Shown piece by piece: positions 53,054 through 60,906 of a DNA stretch of 64,000 bases. The position numbers and the translations under genes were made by a program. Every line of letters begins with the position of its first letter. Positions within the stretch are counted from its first letter, which is position 1. The notes below the pieces were generated by a model. It had not been told where the DNA came from. It was given only the letters and a program-made list of their open reading frames with translations, and did no database searches. This DNA comes from Cyclobacteriaceae bacterium (GTDB lineage Bacteria; Bacteroidota; Bacteroidia; Cytophagales; Cyclobacteriaceae): NCBI GenBank assembly GCA_026003355.1, contig BPHC01000001.1, positions 186,001 to 250,000 on the forward strand, written 5' to 3'.

Positions 53054-54039
53054 AAATTCTTTACGCCATACAGGGCACGGGCAATGGCCACCTGGCGCGG
53101 GCCGAAGATGTGGTGCCTGCCCTGCAACAATACGGTGATGTGCACCTGTTTGTAAGTGGTTCGCAGGCCGATATTGCGCTGCCCTTTCCGGTAAAATACC
53201 GGTCAGCGGGACTGAGTTTCTATTTCGGCAAAAACGGAGGGATTGATATTGTAAAAACCTTTCTGAAGAACTCTTCAAAAAGAATCTGGCAGGAAATAAA
53301 AAGCTTTCCCGCAGAACGCTACGATGTAGTTATTAACGACTTTGAACCCATTTCGGCCTGGGCTGCGCGCAATAAACATGTTCCTTGTGTGGCACTTAGC
53401 CATCAATGCGCTTTGTTAAGTAAAAACGTGCCGCGCCCCCAACATTTCGATCCGGTGGGTGAATGGTTGCTGCACCATTATGCCCCGGCAATGAAGCATG
53501 TTGGCTTTCACTTTGCGTCCTTCGACCGGAATATTTTTACCCCGGTTATACGGGCCAGTATTCGACAGGCTGAACCAAAAGCTGCCGGACATTATACTGT
53601 GTACCTGCCTGCCTATGACGACCGCAAACTGGTGGTATTGCTATCCAAAATTCCACTTGTAAAGTGGCACGTATTCTCCAAACATACGCGCAAACCCTAT
53701 CACCTCGGCAGAGTTTCGGTTTATCCGGTTAACAACCAGGAGTTCGTGGCCAGTATGGTTTCAGCCAGCGGGGTATTATGCGGAGCCGGCTTTGAAACCC
53801 CGGCCGAAGCCCTATACCTGGGCAAAAAACTGCTGGTTGTACCCATGAAAGCCCAATATGAGCAGCATTACAACGCTGCTGCATTGCAAGTGCTGGGTAT
53901 TTCAGTATTAAAAAACTTAAAGAAAAAGCAACTGCCTGTTATACAACAATGGATAGAAAGCGGAACGACCAAGCGATTTGAGTTTTCCCGTATTACCCAT
54001 GAGGCAGTTAACATGGCCATGAACATAGCGTTTTTGTAA
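53050..54039 (+). CDS. GT-B fold glycosyltransferase, MurG-like
   Basis: 329 residues with the N-terminal Gly-rich loop YAIQGTGNGHLARAEDVVPA, a middle linker and the C-terminal donor-binding block ASGVLCGAGFETPAEALYLGKKLLVVPMKAQYEQHYNA, which corresponds to the UDP-sugar site of GT28-like enzymes. The acceptor is unknown. Coupling to the LpxH-like gene suggests a lipid or envelope sugar acceptor. No signal peptide; probably peripheral at the cytoplasmic membrane. Confidence 0.82.
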   Translation: MKILYAIQGTGNGHLARAEDVVPALQQYGDVHLFVSGSQADIALPFPVKYRSAGLSFYFGKNGGIDIVKTFLKNSSKRIWQEIKSFPAERYDVVINDFEPISAWAARNKHVPCVALSHQCALLSKNVPRPQHFDPVGEWLLHHYAPAMKHVGFHFASFDRNIFTPVIRASIRQAEPKAAGHYTVYLPAYDDRKLVVLLSKIPLVKWHVFSKHTRKPYHLGRVSVYPVNNQEFVASMVSASGVLCGAGFETPAEALYLGKKLLVVPMKAQYEQHYNAAALQVLGISVLKNLKKKQLPVIQQWIESGTTKRFEFSRITHEAVNMAMNIAFL

Positions 54040-54047
54040 AAAGCCTG

Positions 54048-54623
54048 TTATTCTTCCAGCCTTTCCAGTATGTTCGAAAGGCTGTCGTAATTTTTAAGCC
54101 CCGGTCGTTCTTCGTCCGTTCCGCTTAAAACAAACCCTGCTGCAGGCAGTTGCAGTAAGGCTTCCGAAGGGGCAGGGGGCAACTCAACCAAAACGCTGGC
54201 ATATTCATTTAGTTGCCGTAATTGGTGCGGTTGGGTAAGCCGGGTAATGATGTAGGCCGGATTGGGCTGTTGACCCAGTTGCCCGCTTAATTCTGCTGCC
54301 GTAAGATTTTGCAGGTTCAGCAAAAAGGGCAATCCTGCTTCCTGTAACAGGTTAAGTTCCTTTAGCCCACCCTCCAGCAGGTCGGGTCGATAATTTTCTA
54401 AAACCTCATGTAGGTTACGGGGGTGTACCATGTCATAAATCTCTGCAACAACTTCAGGTCCGTTAAACCAGCCGCGCATCTGCTGAAAATCATCCGGTGC
54501 AACATAACCCTCACACCCCGGCACAACGGTAAAGCCCAGAAGGTGCACCCCCATGCCGGCGCAGTAGCGCGCATCGCTCAGGTTGGTTATTCGGCTTACT
54601 TTAACTGTTACCTTTAACGGCAT
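54048..54623 (-). CDS. TrpF-like TIM-barrel protein lacking the catalytic Cys
   Basis: 191 residues related to phosphoribosylanthranilate isomerase. The N-terminus KVSRITNLSDARYCAGMGVHL aligns with the TrpF start (KVCGIT...DA..AA..GA), and the end (GFVLSGTDEERPGL...) with the TrpF phosphate-binding region. At the position of the catalytic Cys (KVCG in TrpF) it has Ser-Arg, so normal isomerase activity is unlikely. No trp genes are near. It is probably a repurposed or non-catalytic homologue; function unknown. Confidence 0.65.
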   Translation of the reverse strand: MPLKVTVKVSRITNLSDARYCAGMGVHLLGFTVVPGCEGYVAPDDFQQMRGWFNGPEVVAEIYDMVHPRNLHEVLENYRPDLLEGGLKELNLLQEAGLPFLLNLQNLTAAELSGQLGQQPNPAYIITRLTQPHQLRQLNEYASVLVELPPAPSEALLQLPAAGFVLSGTDEERPGLKNYDSLSNILERLEE

Positions 54624-54674
54624 AGCGGGAATTTAACGGCAATAAAATAACTTTCGGACTAATTAAGCGAGGAT

Positions 54675-55358
54675 ATGCAAAGAAAATGGCCTGTGTGGAT
54701 GGTGCCGGTGATGCTCGCAGCAGGCTGCCGGCAGGAAGAGCTGCCTGCGCCTCAGGTGAATTACTTTCCCCTGGAAACAGGAACATTCTGGGAGTACCGG
54801 GTGGAAGAAGTGACCTATTCACCCTTTGCTGCGCCCTCAGCCAATAGCTACCTGCTTAGGACGGTAGTGGTTGACTCAACCCGGTCTTCAGCGGGAGACT
54901 ACATATATATCCTGCATCGCTTTAGCCGTCCCGACGCCAACAGTACATGGCAATTTCTTAACACCTGGTCGGCACGGCTCTACAACGGTTATGCCCTGAT
55001 AACCGAAGGTAACACAACATACGTCAAATTGGCCTTTCCGGTATATGTGAACCGCACCTGGAACGGGAACCTGTTTAACAGCCTGGACGAAGACAGCTAT
55101 CGCATAACCCGGCAAATTGCCGGAGAAGAATTATCAACCGGTTTGCGGGTAAACGATATAGCCGAAGTAGAACAGGAAAATGTTACGAACAACCTTACCT
55201 ATCGCGATGTGAGAAAGGAATGGTATGCCCGCAACATGGGTTTGGTATATAAAGAAAGCGAAGTATGGACGTATCGCTGCGGGGGTGGAACCTGCAGCGG
55301 TGAAATTGAAAGTGGCTATTCCCTCAGGCAAACCCTAACAGCTTTCGGGCGTGAGTAG
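54675..55358 (+). CDS. Lipoprotein of unknown function
   Basis: 227 residues. The signal peptide ends in a lipobox-like MLAAGC (Cys18); the mature part starts RQEELPAPQVNYFPLETGTFW and is rich in Tyr, Thr and Asn, as in beta-rich surface proteins of Bacteroidota. A Cys pair (CGGGTC) lies near the C-terminus. A TAACTTTC -7-like element lies about 25 bp upstream. The last eight bases overlap the GTG start of the subtilase gene, so the two are one unit. Confidence 0.75.
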   Translation: MQRKWPVWMVPVMLAAGCRQEELPAPQVNYFPLETGTFWEYRVEEVTYSPFAAPSANSYLLRTVVVDSTRSSAGDYIYILHRFSRPDANSTWQFLNTWSARLYNGYALITEGNTTYVKLAFPVYVNRTWNGNLFNSLDEDSYRITRQIAGEELSTGLRVNDIAEVEQENVTNNLTYRDVRKEWYARNMGLVYKESEVWTYRCGGGTCSGEIESGYSLRQTLTAFGRE

Positions 55359-56949
55359 ATATACAATCCTTCTGCTTGTCTCTCTTTGGACCGCTGCTCA
55401 GGCTCAGGTAAACCGGTATGCTGTTTTTTTTCGCGACAAAGCCGGAACGCCATACAGCATCAGCAACCCTTCGGCTTTCCTCTCGCAGCGTGCGCTGGAT
55501 CGCAGAACCAAAAATCAGGTTAACATAACCGAAGCCGACCTGCCCATATCCCCGGCGTACACCGATAACCTGCGCAATGTCGGTGCCACCGTGCTGTTTA
55601 CTTCGCGATGGTTCAATGCCGCCATTGTTCAATGTGCAAATTCGCTTTTGCCGGCACTCCTGGCATTGCCCGAAGTAAGCCGTGTTGAATTGGTTGCCCC
55701 CGGGCCCCGCCCGACTGCCGGGGGCAGGGTGGCAGGCCCCGGCAATACTGCCGAAGTTACCGATACCCAATTGAGCATGCATGGCCTGAACATGATGCAT
55801 CAGGATGGGGGCAATGGCCAGGGTGTATTTGTAGCCGTCTTCGACAGTGGCTTTTCCGGTGCTGATACCCTGTCGGCCTTTTTTCATGTGTTCAATGAGG
55901 GCCGTGTTCCGCATGGCTTTGCATTTAACATGGTATATGGCGGTAACCACGTTTTTGGTTTCGATGATCACGGCACAGCCGTGTGGTCGGTTATAGCGGC
56001 TCAGGTGCCCGGCACCTTTACAGGAGGAGCCCCCAAAGCTACCTTCATGCTGGCCGTAACCGAAGATGTGAACTCCGAATACCGCATTGAAGAATACAAC
56101 TGGGCTGTTGCGGCTGAACGGGCCGACAGTGCCGGGGTAGATGTGATTAACACATCATTGGGCTACAATACCTTTGATGATCCGTCCATGAACTACCAGC
56201 CGCGGGATATGAATGGTGAAACGGCCGTGATAAGCCGCGCTGCCGCCATGGCGGCAGCGCGGGGAATGGTGGTGGTGGTAAGTGCCGGCAATGAAGGAGC
56301 AAGACCCTGGCAGATCATTACCGCACCGGCCGATGCTGCACAGGTGCTGGCAACAGGAAATGTGAACAGCAGCGGAATAAAAAATGCTTCCAGCTCCATC
56401 GGGCCCTCGGCCGATGGCCGCATAAAACCCGATGTGGCTGCTCTTGGTACCGGTGTTTCGGTATACCGCGCCAACGGTAACCAGGGCACACTTACCGGAA
56501 CATCGCTGGCGGCTCCGCTAACCACTTCGCTCGTGGCCGGGCTTATACAGCTTTTTCCTGAGGCAGGCGCTGCAGAAATTGCAACGGCAGTGCGCATGGG
56601 TGCATCGCAGGCCGGGGCACCCGACAACCTCATTGGCTATGGCATTATAGACTACGCAGGTTCCAGATCAATTTTGGAAAGCCACCTCACCGAACCGGCC
56701 CTTCAGGTGTTTCCCAATCCCGTTGTTGCGGGCACGCTAACCGTGCGCTGCAGCAATCCGGTGGCTTTGCCCTGGACGCGCTACGAACTGCTTAAAGTAA
56801 ACGGGCAGCTTGTTGATGCCGGACGGCTTACCTTTGGCATCACCAGTCCGGCAGCCATGCTTTCTTTTGAAAACCTCCCTCCGGGCATTTATTTACTTCG
56901 CCTTATGTGGCAGGAGGGGCACTATTCGGTAAAAATTGCAAAGCCCTGA
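55351..56949 (+). CDS. Subtilisin-like (S8) serine protease with T9SS sorting domain
   Basis: 532 residues starting at GTG 55351. Signal peptide SRYTILLLVSLWTAAQA; inhibitor-like N-terminal part; S8 domain with Asp165 (VFDSGFSG), His207 (DDHGTAVWS) and Ser385 (GTSLAAPL), plus the oxyanion Asn in VVSAGNEGA. The last 75 residues (LQVFPNPVVAGTLTV ... GIYLLRLMWQEGHYSVKI) form a type A C-terminal sorting domain, so it is secreted by the type IX system. Coupled to the lipoprotein gene upstream. Confidence 0.93.
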   Translation: MSRYTILLLVSLWTAAQAQVNRYAVFFRDKAGTPYSISNPSAFLSQRALDRRTKNQVNITEADLPISPAYTDNLRNVGATVLFTSRWFNAAIVQCANSLLPALLALPEVSRVELVAPGPRPTAGGRVAGPGNTAEVTDTQLSMHGLNMMHQDGGNGQGVFVAVFDSGFSGADTLSAFFHVFNEGRVPHGFAFNMVYGGNHVFGFDDHGTAVWSVIAAQVPGTFTGGAPKATFMLAVTEDVNSEYRIEEYNWAVAAERADSAGVDVINTSLGYNTFDDPSMNYQPRDMNGETAVISRAAAMAAARGMVVVVSAGNEGARPWQIITAPADAAQVLATGNVNSSGIKNASSSIGPSADGRIKPDVAALGTGVSVYRANGNQGTLTGTSLAAPLTTSLVAGLIQLFPEAGAAEIATAVRMGASQAGAPDNLIGYGIIDYAGSRSILESHLTEPALQVFPNPVVAGTLTVRCSNPVALPWTRYELLKVNGQLVDAGRLTFGITSPAAMLSFENLPPGIYLLRLMWQEGHYSVKIAKP

Positions 56950-57003
56950 TGTTGCCCTTTGCAATTGGCAATTCTATATCGGATTTTTGCCCCTTCACAG
57001 CCC

Positions 57004-57657
57004 ATGCGTAAGCCCATCATAGCCCCATCGGTACTCTCGGCAAACTTCGCCCGACTGGAAGAAGAAATTGAAATGCTGAACCGCAGCGCAGCCGATTGGA
57101 TTCATCTGGATATTATGGACGGAGTTTTTGTGCCGAACATCTCATTCGGCCTTCCGGTAACCCAGGCCATTAGCCGCGTAGCGCGCAAGCCGCTCGATGT
57201 GCACCTTATGATTGTGCAGCCCGAAAAATACCTGGAAGCCTTTTACAAGGCCGGTGCAGCAGTGCTTACCGTGCATGCCGAAGCATGCGTGCACCTGCAC
57301 CGCACCACACAGCAAATCCGGATGCTGGGCATAAGGCCGGGTGTAGCCATTAACCCCCATACACCTGTACGGACACTGGAAAATGTTATTGCTGAAATAG
57401 ATGTAGTTTGCCTCATGTCGGTTAACCCGGGTTTTGGAGGACAGCAGTTTATTGAAAACACCTACCGGAAGATAACCGAACTTAAATCGCTGATAATCGA
57501 ATCGGAGTCGCGTGCCCTGATTGAGGTAGATGGTGGCGTTGGCCCCGAAAATGCCCGCAGGCTTGTGGAAGCCGGTGCCGACATACTGGTTGCCGGCAAC
57601 GCAGTGTTTGGTGCCCCCAACCCCGAAGCAGCCATAAGCCGCTTACGGGAATCGTAA
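57004..57657 (+). CDS. rpe: Ribulose-phosphate 3-epimerase
   Basis: Interconverts ribulose-5-phosphate and xylulose-5-phosphate in the pentose phosphate pathway. 217 residues from ATG 57004 (APSVLSANFARLEEEI). Metal and catalytic residues are visible in WIHLDIMDGVFVPNISFG, LDVHLMI, VNPGFGGQQFI and EVDGGV. The frame extends 15 codons upstream without conservation. Confidence 0.96.
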   Translation: MRKPIIAPSVLSANFARLEEEIEMLNRSAADWIHLDIMDGVFVPNISFGLPVTQAISRVARKPLDVHLMIVQPEKYLEAFYKAGAAVLTVHAEACVHLHRTTQQIRMLGIRPGVAINPHTPVRTLENVIAEIDVVCLMSVNPGFGGQQFIENTYRKITELKSLIIESESRALIEVDGGVGPENARRLVEAGADILVAGNAVFGAPNPEAAISRLRES

Positions 57658-57678
57658 AGGCAATAAATTCGGGCAGGA

Positions 57679-57700
57679 TTTTTGTTTGGTGAAACAAAAA
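57679..57700. repeat. AT-rich inverted repeat between rpe and lpoB
   Basis: TTTTTGTTT (57679-57687), loop GGTG, AAACAAAAA (57692-57700): a perfect nine-base stem, ten bases before the lpoB ATG. All pairs but one are A-T, so its stability is low. Could be an operator-like palindrome or chance. Confidence 0.35.
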
Positions 57701-57709
57701 AACTGGTCT

Positions 57710-58283
57710 ATGAAAAAGATTGGCGTTGTAATCCTGTATTTGTTGCTGATGGGCTGTGCGCGCACAGTTACCCGCATTGACCCCCACAACCGGTATTGAC
57801 CTGAGCGGCCGATGGAACGACACCGACTCACGGCAGGTTGCCGACCAGATGATTCATGATTTGTTCAAGTCCGATGGATTTACCCAATACGCCGGTTCAC
57901 TGGGACGCAAGCCGGTTATTATTGTCGGCTTTATCCGCAACCGGACAAGCGAGCATATAGATGCAGGTAATTTTATCCGCAAGATGGAGGTGGTTATCCA
58001 TAACTCCGGTCTGGCCGACCTGGTGGAAAACGATGAATTCCGCGACCGCCTACGGCAGGAACGGGCCGGGCAACAGGATTTTGCCGACCCCGCCACGGCT
58101 GCCCGGTGGGGCAAAGAATTGGGGGCCGATGTAATGCTTTTTGGAGAACTGAACGCTGAAACCGACGTGTACAACAAAAAACGCGTAACCAATTACATCA
58201 CAACCCTGTACCTTACCGACATCGAAACCAACAGAAGAATATGGTATGGCCAGCACGAAATAAAAAAGCTGGTTAAAAACTAA
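57710..58283 (+). pseudogene. lpoB: Penicillin-binding protein activator LpoB, frameshifted
   Basis: ATG 57710 opens a lipoprotein signal (KKIGVVILYLLLMGC, lipobox Cys16) and ARTVTRIDP, then hits TGA at 57797. The rest (TTGIDLSGRWNDTDSRQVAD to IWYGQHEIKKLVKN, ending 58283) is open one frame over. Deleting one C of the CCCCC at 57781-57785 restores RIDPTTGIDLSGRWND, the expected LpoB sequence. LpoB is an outer-membrane lipoprotein that activates peptidoglycan synthases. As read, no full-length lipoprotein can be made; a homopolymer sequencing error is the main alternative. Confidence 0.8.
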
Positions 58284-58290
58284 TCCGGTT

Positions 58291-59671
58291 ATGGCCGGCC
58301 GCATAGCCTTTGCAGCGTGTTTGCTTATTGCTTCGGCATGCGTTACCTTTTATGAAACCAACATCAATTTCAATCGACAGTTCGAACAGGGCAACCTTAA
58401 CCAGGCGCTGGCCGAATTGCATGCCAATCCAAAACTTCACAAACCCCCGTACCGGTTTCTCTACTATGTAAATGCTGGCTTAACGTCATGCCATGCTGGG
58501 GCAGTATGCGGAAAGCAACTCCTGGTTTGAGAAGGCTTATATTTTTGGTGAGGACTACCGCATAAACCTGGCCCGGGAGGCCGCCTCGTACCTTACCAAT
58601 CCGCTCACAACCATTTACCGCGGTGAAGACCACGAACACCTGATGGTTTTGTACTACAAGGCCATGAACTATGCCAAAATGGGGCAATACGAAGAGGCCC
58701 TGGTGGAATGCAGGCGCCTGAACATACGCCTCCAGCAACTGTCTGACCGGTACTCATCCCCAAACCGCTACCGCGAAGATGCTTTCATTCATAATCTTAT
58801 GGGCATACTCTACCAGGCTTCAGACGACTGGAATAATGCCTTTATCGCTTACCGAAATGCCTTTAACATTTACAACGGCTCCTACACCGAAATGTTTGGC
58901 ATTGAACCGCCTGAACAATTAAAGCACGACCTGCTGCGGGCAGCCCGTAACGCCGGACTTTCAGAAGAATATGAATGGTACAGCAATTTGTTCGGAATAC
59001 ACCAGCCGCCCGCCAGCCCGTATGCCGAGCTGGTACTATTCTGGCATAATGGCCTGGCGCCGGTTAAAGCCGAATGGAGCATAAATTTTATGATCTACGG
59101 TGGCGAAGGCAATTTGGTGTTTATCTCCAACCCCGACCTGGGCCTTAGCTACTCATTTGAAGTAAGCGCTGATGAACGCAAATCGCTAAACGACCTGGAG
59201 TTTTTTCGCGTGGCATTTCCTAAATACGTTGAACGCCCACCCGCTTTTAACAGGGCCATTGCGCACACCGCAGATACTGCCCTGCAGCTGGAAATGGCCG
59301 AAGACATTAACCGCATTGCCCAGATTTGTCTGGAAGAACGCATGGCGGCCGAGTTCAGCAAAACGCTTGTTCGGGTGGCGTTGAAGAAAGCTGCCGAGTA
59401 CAGCGCGCGAAAGAAAGACAAAACCATGGGCAGTGTAATAGGGGCCATCAACGCCATGACCGAAGCTGCCGACACCCGCAACTGGCAAACCCTGCCGCAC
59501 AGCATTTACTACACCCGTGTGCCCCTTCGCGAGGGCAGGCAAACCATTCAATTAAAACTTGAGGGAGCAGGCGCAGAAGCCATGGAGGAACTCACCTTCC
59601 TTCCCATAAAGGGGCAAACACTTTTTCATACCTATACTTCGTTGGATGGCTATGCCCAAAGCAAGGAATAG
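58291..59671 (+). pseudogene. COG3014-like lipoprotein downstream of lpoB, frameshifted
   Basis: The first part (MAGRIAFAACLLIASACVTF with a lipobox-like IASAC, 58291 on) stays in frame through FLYYVNAGLTSC and stops at 58528-58530. The main part (LGQYAESNSWFEKAYIFGED to 59671) is open one frame over and can only be entered after the TAA at 58481-58483 of that frame. One surplus base between about 58484 and 58527, most simply a C of 58491-58492, would join them. The long part has TPR-like helices. A protein of this kind commonly follows lpoB; function unknown. Confidence 0.7.
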
Positions 59672-59760
59672 GCAGCATTGGGTTTAAGCGATGCCCAAAA
59701 CTTTGTATTTTTATGTTTTACTTGAGTTAAGATTAAGAGTTTTTTGAACCAAATCCGGCT

Positions 59761-60786
59761 CTGAAGCTACCGTACGTCATATTGGCTTTACTGGCCTGCG
59801 TTGTTTTTCCGGCCCATGCACAGAAAGACAACCGGGATGTGTCCATTCCACTGGACCACTTTTATGTGGAACGGCAGGGACCGGGCATTTTCAGGCGCAT
59901 GCTAAGCAAACTTACCTTTGGGCTGAGCACAGGCTATGGAAGCAGTTCGTTTCGCCATACATTTAACGGATGGGTGCTATATCAGCCTGCGGCGGGTAAT
60001 CCGGTGCTTTACAATCCGGCAAACCCCACCCAGGCCTACACCAACTGGTTTAATCGGGTGGCCTCTGCACCGCTTGCCATTAATCCAGCCGATTTTCAGG
60101 TAAACTCCGATACCGCTGCAGTGGGATTCAAAAGCCGCGCCTTTCATATTCCGCTGCGGGCCACCGTGCACGTGGAGTTTGCCAGCCGTTACCGGATAGG
60201 TGGGGGATATGCGGTGGAGTACACCCATGCAAGCGATTTTAAACCCACAAATTATGCGGCCAGCATCCGGCCTTTTTCACCTGCCGTTTCCGGCTTTTTG
60301 CTTAAAAAATATTTTGTGCTGGCAGGAGTTTCCTTTTACCGGTACGATAACTATTTGTTTTCGGCCGAGCTTAACTTTGGGGGCTTTTCGCTCGGCAGCC
60401 AGTTCGATAATGCATCGGTTAAAAAAAGCATGCTTATTAACCTGGCACTTCCCGTTGAACGCGAGTTATCCGAATACTTCCGTGTTTTTATAAGGCCATC
60501 ATTCGAAATCAGAAACTTCACCCTTAACGTGCCCGAAGAAAGCCGCTCGGTGCGCCACCGGTTTAACGCTTTTTATCTCAATATCGGGGCCACCTACCGC
60601 ATCCCCGAACTGCCCCGGTGTTTTGAACCCAAATGCCGCGCCCAGATTAACCATGCGCACGGAAACCGCGAGTACCGGAGCCGCGTCCATCCGATATGGA
60701 AAAAACAAAATCCGCATTACGGAGAAAATTACCCCAACCTCATCCGCTACAAGGGCAAAAACAAACGAAAACTTAACCCTTACTAA
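59761..60786 (+). CDS. Putative outer-membrane beta-barrel protein with non-AUG start
   Basis: About 341 residues with alternating hydrophobic strands rich in Tyr, Phe and Gly (FGLSTGYGSSSFRHTF, RYRIGGGYAVEYTHAS, FVLAGVSFYRYDNYLF, RVFIRPSFEIRNFTL), suggesting a small barrel. No ATG begins it: reading from CTG 59761 gives a normal signal peptide (KLPYVILALLACVVFPAHA), while TTG 59782 cuts it to a few residues. The C-terminal tail is basic (KNKRKLNPY). I do not know the family. Confidence 0.65.
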   Translation: MKLPYVILALLACVVFPAHAQKDNRDVSIPLDHFYVERQGPGIFRRMLSKLTFGLSTGYGSSSFRHTFNGWVLYQPAAGNPVLYNPANPTQAYTNWFNRVASAPLAINPADFQVNSDTAAVGFKSRAFHIPLRATVHVEFASRYRIGGGYAVEYTHASDFKPTNYAASIRPFSPAVSGFLLKKYFVLAGVSFYRYDNYLFSAELNFGGFSLGSQFDNASVKKSMLINLALPVERELSEYFRVFIRPSFEIRNFTLNVPEESRSVRHRFNAFYLNIGATYRIPELPRCFEPKCRAQINHAHGNREYRSRVHPIWKKQNPHYGENYPNLIRYKGKNKRKLNPY

Positions 60787-60906
60787 GGTTTTTTTGCCTG
60801 CGTAATACCCTTAAAAACCCCATTTTTTCCGTATCTTGTGCCGCTTTTCAGGCAGGCGTGTCCGAAATGAAAAGAGCTGAATTTAACGATATAAAACCAT
60901 TCGACT

